Assembly: GCA_001766965.1 (NCBI GenBank)
Contig: MEKM01000124.1
Coordinates: 1 to 5,190 of the forward strand
Length of the DNA stretch: 5,190 nucleotides
Source: Acidobacteria bacterium RIFCSPHIGHO2_01_FULL_67_28
GTDB lineage: Bacteria; Acidobacteriota; Terriglobia; Acidiferrales; 2-02-FULL-67-57
Reading direction: 5' to 3'
The position numbers and the translations under genes are program-made. This document shows, in pieces, positions 1-3,927 of this stretch. The notes beneath the pieces are model-generated. The model was not told where the DNA came from and did not search any database. It was given only the letters and a program-made list of their open reading frames with translations. Positions within the stretch are counted from its first letter, which is position 1. The number at the start of each line of letters is the position of its first letter.

Positions 1-14
1 ACGTCGGCGCGGAG

Positions 15-26
15 TAAGGTCGTGCC
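15..26 (+). promoter_or_regulatory. Ribosome binding region of the first VWA gene
   Basis: TAAGG at 15-19 lies 7 nt before the ATG at 27, and GGAG at 11-14 lies 12 nt before it. Either gives a moderate Shine-Dalgarno match and supports the start at 27. Two upstream reading frames end here: one at TAA 15-17, the other at TGA 28-30, which overlaps the start codon as ATGA. An upstream gene may therefore end at this point and be co-transcribed, but only 26 bases are visible, so this cannot be decided. Confidence 0.45.
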
Positions 27-998
27 ATGAAGCCGCGGTACGGACTCGGGCTGGGCGCGCTCCTGTTGCTGGGACTGCTGGCGCTTAGTGTGCCGGAAGC
101 CGGCGGTCAAAGCGCCGACACGCGGGCGCTCCCGGGCGAGCGCGGGCCGCGGCTGCGGGTGGACGTCGACCTGGTGCTGGTGCAGGTGACGGTGACCGAC
201 CCCTACAACCGCCTGGTGACGGGACTGGACAAGGAGCACTTCGAGGTGTCCGAGGACAAGCAGCCGCAGGAGATCCTCTACTTCTCGAACGAAGACGCGC
301 CGCTTTCGCTCGGCATCGTCTTCGACGTCAGCGGCAGCATGGAGAGCTCCGGCAAGATGGAGCGGGCCACCAAGGCCGCGGTGCAGTTCCTCGAGACCTC
401 CAACCCCCAGGACGAGTTCTTCCTGGTGCGTTTCGCCGACGAGCCCGACCTGCTCACCGATTTCACCAGCAGCATCGAGGACGTGCAGAACCAGCTCCTC
501 TACAGCCGCCCCGAAGGGCGCACGGCGCTGCTCGACGCGCTCTATCTGGCGCTCGACACCATGCGCGACGCCCACAACCCCCGCAAGGCTTTGCTGGTCA
601 TCTCCGACGGCGGCGACAACCGCAGCCGCTACGGCGTGAAGGACATCAAAGCCTTCGTGCGCGAATCCGACGTGCAGATTTACGCCATCGCCGTTCTCGA
701 CCCGGTGGCCAGTCGGACCCAGACAGAGCTGGTCTGGGGGCCCTTGTTGCTGACCGAGCTGGCGGAGATGACCGGGGGGCGGATGTTCCCGGTCGAGATC
801 TACAACATCCACGAGCTGCCCGACGTCGCCCAGAAGATTTCAGTCGAGCTGCGCAACCAATACGTCATCGGCTACCGTCCTACTAATCGGCACCGGAACG
901 GCAGCTGGCGGAAAATCCGGGTGAAGCTGAACCCGCCCAAGGGTCTGCCGCCGCTGACCACCTATGCGCGGTCGGGCTACTATGCGCCTTCGGAATAG
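27..998 (+). CDS. Exported VWA-domain protein, Acidobacterial VWFA-related family (first of a tandem pair)
   Basis: A 323-residue protein of unknown specific function. It begins with a signal peptide: a KPR n-region, then a Leu/Ala/Gly-rich core at about residues 6-22, with cleavage probably at about 25-30. A strand-rich module follows (about 43-90, 'RVDVDLVLVQVTV' and 'FEVSEDKQ'). The VWA domain covers about 93-280. Its metal-ion-dependent adhesion site (MIDAS) looks intact: D100-x-S102-x-S104, T166 in 'GRTALLDA', and D194 in 'SDGGD'. The C-terminus carries the 'QYVIGYRPTN' block and a terminal 'SGYYA'. This layout matches the VWFA-related Acidobacterial domain family, which is expanded in Acidobacteriota. 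VWA domains generally mediate metal-dependent protein contacts; the partner is unknown. I see no cysteines, unlike the next gene. Its last codons overlap the start of that paralogue, which suggests one transcript and coupled translation. Family assignment is secure; role is not. Confidence 0.9.
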   Translation: MKPRYGLGLGALLLLGLLALSVPEAGGQSADTRALPGERGPRLRVDVDLVLVQVTVTDPYNRLVTGLDKEHFEVSEDKQPQEILYFSNEDAPLSLGIVFDVSGSMESSGKMERATKAAVQFLETSNPQDEFFLVRFADEPDLLTDFTSSIEDVQNQLLYSRPEGRTALLDALYLALDTMRDAHNPRKALLVISDGGDNRSRYGVKDIKAFVRESDVQIYAIAVLDPVASRTQTELVWGPLLLTELAEMTGGRMFPVEIYNIHELPDVAQKISVELRNQYVIGYRPTNRHRNGSWRKIRVKLNPPKGLPPLTTYARSGYYAPSE

Positions 999-1965
999 CG
1001 ACGCCATCAAGGAGAACGGGAAGCGCCGGGCCGGGGTGTGGGCGGCGGCGGCGCTGCTCCTGGCCGCGGCGAGCCTCTGGGCGCAGACGCGCCCCGGAGG
1101 GCGCGGCGGCGACTTCACCATCAGCCTGGATGTGGACCTAGTAGTGCTGCACGCCACCGTGGTGGACACGAGCGGGCACTACGTCACCGAGCTCACCGGC
1201 GAGCGCTTCAAGATCTTCGAAGACGGCGTCGAGCAGAAGGTCGCCGTCTTCCGCGACGAAGACGTGCCCATCACCGTCGGCCTGGTGCTCGACAACAGCG
1301 CTTCTATGCGGGAGAACCGCCGGGCGATGGTGACTGGGGCGCTGGCCTTCGCCGGGAGTTCGAACCCCTTGGACGAAGTTTTTGTCGTCAACTTCATGGA
1401 CGACTACTACCTGGATTTGGAAGGCAAGGACTTCACGAGCGACATCAACGAGCTGAAGGCGGCGCTGGAGAAGACCACCACGCAGGGCAACACCGCCTAC
1501 TACGACGCCGTGCGCGCTTCCCTCCAGCACCTGCGCCGCGGCACGCGGCAGAAGAAAGCCCTGCTCATCATCTCGGATGGCGCCGACCGCGCCAGCGTTT
1601 CCGACTTCAACGTGCTGCTCGAGGACGCGCGCAAGAGCGAGGCGGCCATCTACATCGTTTCCCCGCCCTGCCAGGACGAGGGCCGGCGCTGCCGCAACGC
1701 CAAGCGGGAAATCCGCAAACTGGCCCAGGCCAGCGGCGGCATGGCTTACTTCCCCACCACCATCGAGCAGGTGGAGACCCTCTGCCGACAGATCGCCCAC
1801 GACATCCGCAGCCAGTACGTCCTGGGCTACTACCCCACCAACAAGGCCCGCGATGGCAGCTTCCGTACCGTGCGCGTCGAAGTGGCCGCGCCCCCCGGCT
1901 ACAAGAAGCTCACCGTCCGCACCCGCACCGGCTACTACGCCCAGGGCGGCACCGGCTCGCAGTAA
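964..1965 (+). CDS. Exported VWA-domain protein, Acidobacterial VWFA-related family (second of a tandem pair)
   Basis: A 333-residue paralogue of the preceding protein. A basic n-region (residues 1-23) precedes an Ala/Leu-rich core (about 24-39), with probable signal cleavage near 'LWAQT' (about 40). The 'SLDVDLVVLHATVVD' module starts at about 54. The VWA domain covers about 103-285, with MIDAS residues D110-x-S112-x-S114, T177 and D205 ('SDGAD'). The C-terminal block 'QYVLGYYPTN' and 'TGYYA' match the first protein. A loop not obvious in the neighbour, 'SPPCQDEGRRCRN', holds C236 and C243, which could form a disulphide outside the cytoplasm; C274 is a third cysteine. The start is uncertain: ATG 964 (35-bp overlap with the upstream gene) and ATG 982 (17-bp overlap, six residues shorter) are both possible and neither has a clear Shine-Dalgarno. 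Translation is probably coupled to the first gene. Ligand and function are unknown. Confidence 0.88.
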   Translation: MRGRATMRLRNSDAIKENGKRRAGVWAAAALLLAAASLWAQTRPGGRGGDFTISLDVDLVVLHATVVDTSGHYVTELTGERFKIFEDGVEQKVAVFRDEDVPITVGLVLDNSASMRENRRAMVTGALAFAGSSNPLDEVFVVNFMDDYYLDLEGKDFTSDINELKAALEKTTTQGNTAYYDAVRASLQHLRRGTRQKKALLIISDGADRASVSDFNVLLEDARKSEAAIYIVSPPCQDEGRRCRNAKREIRKLAQASGGMAYFPTTIEQVETLCRQIAHDIRSQYVLGYYPTNKARDGSFRTVRVEVAAPPGYKKLTVRTRTGYYAQGGTGSQ

Positions 1966-1996
1966 AGAAGCTGTCAGCGGTCAGCCGTCAGCTCTT
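1966..1996. repeat. Three-copy heptamer array at the convergent gene junction
   Basis: Three contiguous heptamers of form NGTCAGC lie at 1972-1978 (TGTCAGC), 1979-1985 (GGTCAGC) and 1986-1992 (CGTCAGC). On the minus strand each reads GCTGACN and contains TGA. The array fills most of the gap between the two convergent genes and extends into deoB, supplying its stop (1974-1976) and last few codons. The ends can also pair as an imperfect hairpin (AGCTG 1969-1973 with CAGCT 1989-1993, inner CGG 1978-1980 with CCG 1985-1987). This might help bidirectional termination, but no convincing U-tract follows on either strand. Similar short heptamer arrays are, to my knowledge, common between genes in Acidobacteriota; that comparison is from memory and was not checked. 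Confidence 0.6.
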
Positions 1997-3164
1997 CTAA
2001 AAAGCTGGTCCCGAAGGAGAGGCGCAGGCCGAAGTTCTCGGCGATGGTCTGTCCGATATCGGCCAGCGAGCGGCGCGTGCCGAGATTGACTCCGCCCTTG
2101 AGCGCCGGCGAGTAGGCGAGCACCGGCACGTACTCGCGCGAGTGGTCAGTCGAAGGCGTGGCCGGGTCGCAGCCGTGGTCGGCGGTGACGATCAGAAGGT
2201 CGTCCGCGCCCAGCTTGTTCACCATCCGGTCGAGCCCCGCGTCGGCTTCTTCCAGGGCGCGGGCGTAGCCCTCGATGTCGTTGCGGTGGCCGTAGAGCAT
2301 GTCGAAGTCAACCAGGTTCGTGAACAGGAGCCCCTCGCGATGCTGGTCGAGCGCGGCCAGAGTCTTCTCGACGCCGTCGGGGTTCGACTTCGTCTTGGTG
2401 TGAAAGGCCAGCCCGCGGCCGCAGTAGATGTCGTAGATCTTGCCGATGCCGCCGGTGAAGACTCCGGCGGTCTGCAAGCGGTCAAGCAGGGTGGGCTCGG
2501 GCGGCGGGATGGCGTAGTCGTGCCGGCGCTCGGTGCGGGTAAAACTCCCCGGGCGGCCGATGAACGGCCGGGCGATCACGCGGCCGACCCGGTGCGGCGG
2601 CTCCAGCATCTTCCGGGCAATCTCGCAAATCCGGTAGAGCTCCTCGATGGGGATGACCTCTTCGTGCGCGGCGATCTGGAAAACGCTGTCGGCCGAGGTG
2701 TAGACGATGGGGGCGCCGCTGCGCATATGCTCTTCGCCCAGCTCCTGGATGATCTCCGTCCCTGACGCCGGCTTGTTCCCCAGCGTGCGCCGGCCGATGG
2801 CTTTCTCAAACTGCTCGATCAGCTCTCGCGGGAACCCGTGCGGATAAGTCGGGAATGGGTCTTTCAAGTAGAGCCCCGCCAGCTCCCAGTGGCCGGTGGT
2901 GGTGTCCTTGCCGTTCGAGGCCAGGGCCGCCTTGCCGTACGCCCCGGCGGCCGTGGCCGGCGGCGTCACGTGTTCGAGCGGGCGGATGTTCGCCAGGCCG
3001 AGGCGCACGAGCGTCGGCAGCTTCAGGGGCCGCGAAGCGGCCACGTGGCCGAGCGTGTCGCTGCCGGCGTCGCCGAAGGCGGCGGCATCGGGCATCTCCC
3101 CGATCCCCACGCTGTCCAGCACGATGAGCACGACGCGGCGGAACGGTCGGCGAGGCGCAGGCAT
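1974..3164 (-). CDS. deoB: Phosphopentomutase
   Basis: Interconverts (deoxy)ribose 1-phosphate and (deoxy)ribose 5-phosphate, linking nucleoside phosphorolysis to central carbon metabolism; cytosolic, Mn-dependent, alkaline-phosphatase superfamily. The 396-residue length is normal for DeoB (about 390-410). Numbering from ATG 3164, visible motifs are 'VLDSVGIGEMPDA' with metal ligand D17, 'GKDTTTGHWE' with the phosphoacceptor Thr (probably T88), 'YTSADSVFQIAAHE' (D159), 'NLVDFDMLYGHRND' (D288, H293), and 'VTADHGCD' plus 'STDHSRE' (D329, H330, H341). The cap domain lies roughly between residues 100 and 215. All expected active-site residues appear present. ATG 3164 is preferred over TTG 3170; neither has a strong Shine-Dalgarno. 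The gene stands alone: divergent from the DHp-protein gene and convergent with the VWA gene 8 bp away. The last residues (about 'LTADR') come from the heptamer array, so the tail probably differs from relatives. Confidence 0.96.
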   Translation of the reverse strand: MPAPRRPFRRVVLIVLDSVGIGEMPDAAAFGDAGSDTLGHVAASRPLKLPTLVRLGLANIRPLEHVTPPATAAGAYGKAALASNGKDTTTGHWELAGLYLKDPFPTYPHGFPRELIEQFEKAIGRRTLGNKPASGTEIIQELGEEHMRSGAPIVYTSADSVFQIAAHEEVIPIEELYRICEIARKMLEPPHRVGRVIARPFIGRPGSFTRTERRHDYAIPPPEPTLLDRLQTAGVFTGGIGKIYDIYCGRGLAFHTKTKSNPDGVEKTLAALDQHREGLLFTNLVDFDMLYGHRNDIEGYARALEEADAGLDRMVNKLGADDLLIVTADHGCDPATPSTDHSREYVPVLAYSPALKGGVNLGTRRSLADIGQTIAENFGLRLSFGTSFLEELTADR

Positions 3165-3200
3165 GATCAAACTCTAGCACGAATCCACCCGGCGCCTCTC

Positions 3201-3229
3201 TTGACACCGCCGGTCGGCGGGGGTAGCGT
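3201..3229 (+). promoter_or_regulatory. Putative housekeeping-sigma promoter for the DHp-protein gene
   Basis: A perfect -35 hexamer TTGACA (3201-3206) is followed, after exactly 17 bp, by TAGCGT (3224-3229). The latter keeps only three bases of the TATAAT consensus (TA---T). Transcription would begin near 3236, giving a leader of about 124 nt before the ATG at 3360. The strong -35 with a weak -10 and an inverted repeat in the spacer would fit a regulated promoter, but this is inferred from sequence only. Confidence 0.45.
3207..3220. repeat. Perfect inverted repeat in the promoter spacer (possible operator)
   Basis: CCGCCG, then GT, then CGGCGG: six-base perfect arms lying wholly between the putative -35 and -10 boxes. 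A protein bound here would compete directly with RNA polymerase, so an operator is a reasonable guess. No regulator is recognised, and in DNA this GC-rich such palindromes also arise by chance. Confidence 0.4.
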
Positions 3230-3306
3230 GGGCGCGTAAGTCCCTGCCGGCTCCGCAGCCGACTCTTGCACGCGCAGACGCACTCTTCCGGGGTTTCTTC
3301 GGGGAG

Positions 3307-3324
3307 GCCGGAGTCTTTTCCGGC
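3307..3324 (+). repeat. Leader hairpin upstream of the DHp-protein gene
   Basis: GCCGGA (3307-3312), loop GTCTTT (3313-3318), TCCGGC (3319-3324): a perfect six-base-pair stem with a six-base loop, ending 20 nt before the Shine-Dalgarno. No U-tract follows, so it does not look like a terminator. It could stabilise the leader or affect translation. The same two arms recur around a three-base loop in the uvrA leader (3905-3919). Confidence 0.35.
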
Positions 3325-3344
3325 GGAGACAGCGGGCTGGCCGC

Positions 3345-3350
3345 AGGAGG
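3345..3350 (+). promoter_or_regulatory. Strong Shine-Dalgarno (AGGAGG)
   Basis: A complete AGGAGG sits 9 nt before the ATG at 3360. It is the best ribosome binding site in the window and fixes the start of the small DHp membrane protein. It also argues that this short gene is genuinely translated rather than being a decayed remnant. Confidence 0.8.
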
Positions 3351-3359
3351 TGGTTTCCC

Positions 3360-3851
3360 ATGTACCTCTCATCCACTTGGGTACGGCGCCACGTGATTCC
3401 TCTGGCCATCCGGCACCCCGCCCTGGCCGCGGGCATCGTCTTCTTCTTTCTCCTCACCCTCTCTAACCACATCGAGTTCGCCACCGGCATGGCCGTTCAG
3501 ATTTCTCCCTTCTGGCACATGCTCATCGAGGGCGCGGTGATGGCCGGGTTCGGCGCGGCGCTACTCTACGAAATCATCCGGCTGCACCGCCAGTTGGCCG
3601 AGGTGCGCATGGTGCGCGCCGTGGCCTCCACGCTCCACCACGAAATCAACAACCCCCTGACCGTCATCCAGTTCTCCGCCGAGAAGATGCTCCGGCTGCG
3701 GGTCTACGACGAGCCCAGCGTCAACGACATCATCAGCCACAACACCCGCATCCGCGACGTGGTCGGCCGGCTCGCCGAGCTTGACCAGGAAGTCCGCCTC
3801 CGCTTCGACCCCGGCTTCGAAGGCCTCATCGACCTCGCCCGCTCCCGCTGA
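3360..3851 (+). CDS. Small two-pass membrane protein with a histidine-kinase DHp (HisKA-like) segment and no ATPase domain
   Basis: A 163-residue protein. Two hydrophobic segments (about 20-36 'ALAAGIVFFFLLTL' and about 54-70 'MLIEGAVMAGFGAALLY') are joined by a short loop and form a membrane anchor. A helical linker (about 71-90) leads into an H-box 'LHHEINNPLTVI' with presumed phosphoacceptor H94. E95 and N98 give the E-x-x-N pattern used by HisKA kinases for phosphatase activity. A second DHp helix follows (about 117-142, 'IISHNTRIRDVVGRLAEL'), and the protein ends about 20 residues later. A normal sensor kinase would continue with a HATPase_c domain (N, G1 and G2 boxes); here there is none, and only 76 bp separate the stop from uvrA. 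It could be phosphorylated by another kinase, act as a phosphotransfer or phosphatase module, or dimerise with a full-length kinase. It may also be a degenerate paralogue. No response regulator is adjacent. Confidence 0.75.
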   Translation: MYLSSTWVRRHVIPLAIRHPALAAGIVFFFLLTLSNHIEFATGMAVQISPFWHMLIEGAVMAGFGAALLYEIIRLHRQLAEVRMVRAVASTLHHEINNPLTVIQFSAEKMLRLRVYDEPSVNDIISHNTRIRDVVGRLAELDQEVRLRFDPGFEGLIDLARSR

Positions 3852-3857
3852 TATAAT
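3829..3857 (+). promoter_or_regulatory. Putative uvrA promoter inside the end of the preceding gene
   Basis: A consensus -10 TATAAT (3852-3857) begins one base after the DHp gene's TGA stop (3849-3851). Exactly 17 bp upstream lies TCGACC (3829-3834), matching TTGACA at four of six positions and contained in that gene's coding sequence. Transcription would start near 3864, giving a leader of about 64 nt. The exact -10 in very GC-rich DNA makes this the most convincing promoter in the window. Confidence 0.65.
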
Positions 3858-3880
3858 TGCCCGTTTGGACTTCCGGCCAC

Positions 3881-3919
3881 CGGGGCGCCCGTAGGGGCCT
3901 ACGGGCCGGAAGCTCCGGC
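3881..3919 (+). repeat. Overlapping inverted repeats in the uvrA leader (possible operator or RNA structure)
   Basis: The strongest element is a nine-base perfect inverted repeat, GCCCGTAGG (3887-3895) and CCTACGGGC (3898-3906), separated only by GG. Two shorter elements overlap it: CGGG-GCG-CCCG at 3881-3891 and GCCGGA-AGC-TCCGGC at 3905-3919. All three cannot form together. The main repeat would lie about 24-43 nt downstream of the inferred transcription start. It could be an operator for a DNA-damage or other regulator, or an RNA hairpin affecting uvrA translation. It lacks a U-tract, so it is a poor terminator for the upstream gene. It matches none of the LexA box types I know. Confidence 0.5.
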
Positions 3920-3927
3920 GCCGACCC

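Noticed and set aside
1009..1014. AAGGAG as the Shine-Dalgarno of the second VWA gene with a start at GTG 1036
   Set aside because: The spacing is 21 nt, and a start there would remove the basic n-region of the signal peptide. The sequence simply encodes part of 'IKENG'.
1966..1998. Bidirectional rho-independent terminator between the convergent genes
   Set aside because: The hairpin is interrupted by mismatches and no run of T follows on either strand. I kept the region only as a heptamer repeat.
1038..2000. Long open frames overlapping the second VWA gene (320 codons at 1038-2000 on plus, 220 codons at 1138-1800 on minus)
   Set aside because: The predicted proteins are Arg/Pro/Ala/Gly- or Val-rich and show no domain, while the overlapping frame encodes a clear VWA domain. 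Such shadows are expected in DNA of this GC content.
2142..2765. 207-codon plus-strand frame antisense to deoB
   Set aside because: It mirrors deoB's codon pattern and is rich in V, G, D and L without recognisable motifs. deoB's active-site motifs prove the opposite strand.
2806..3372. Minus-strand frames running across the deoB start into the intergenic region (2806-3372 and 3167-3490)
   Set aside because: They are compositionally biased, lack domains, and run antisense to the putative promoter and strong Shine-Dalgarno of the DHp gene or out of frame with deoB.
3881..3919. Rho-independent terminator of the DHp gene
   Set aside because: The stem is good but is followed by GC-rich sequence with no T-tract. 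It also lies downstream of the inferred uvrA transcription start, where a constitutive terminator would block uvrA.
3852..3927. Possible frameshifted continuation of the DHp protein into a HATPase_c domain
   Set aside because: Only 76 bp separate the stop from uvrA. They hold a promoter-like -10 and inverted repeats, and no N-box or G-box coding sequence in any frame.
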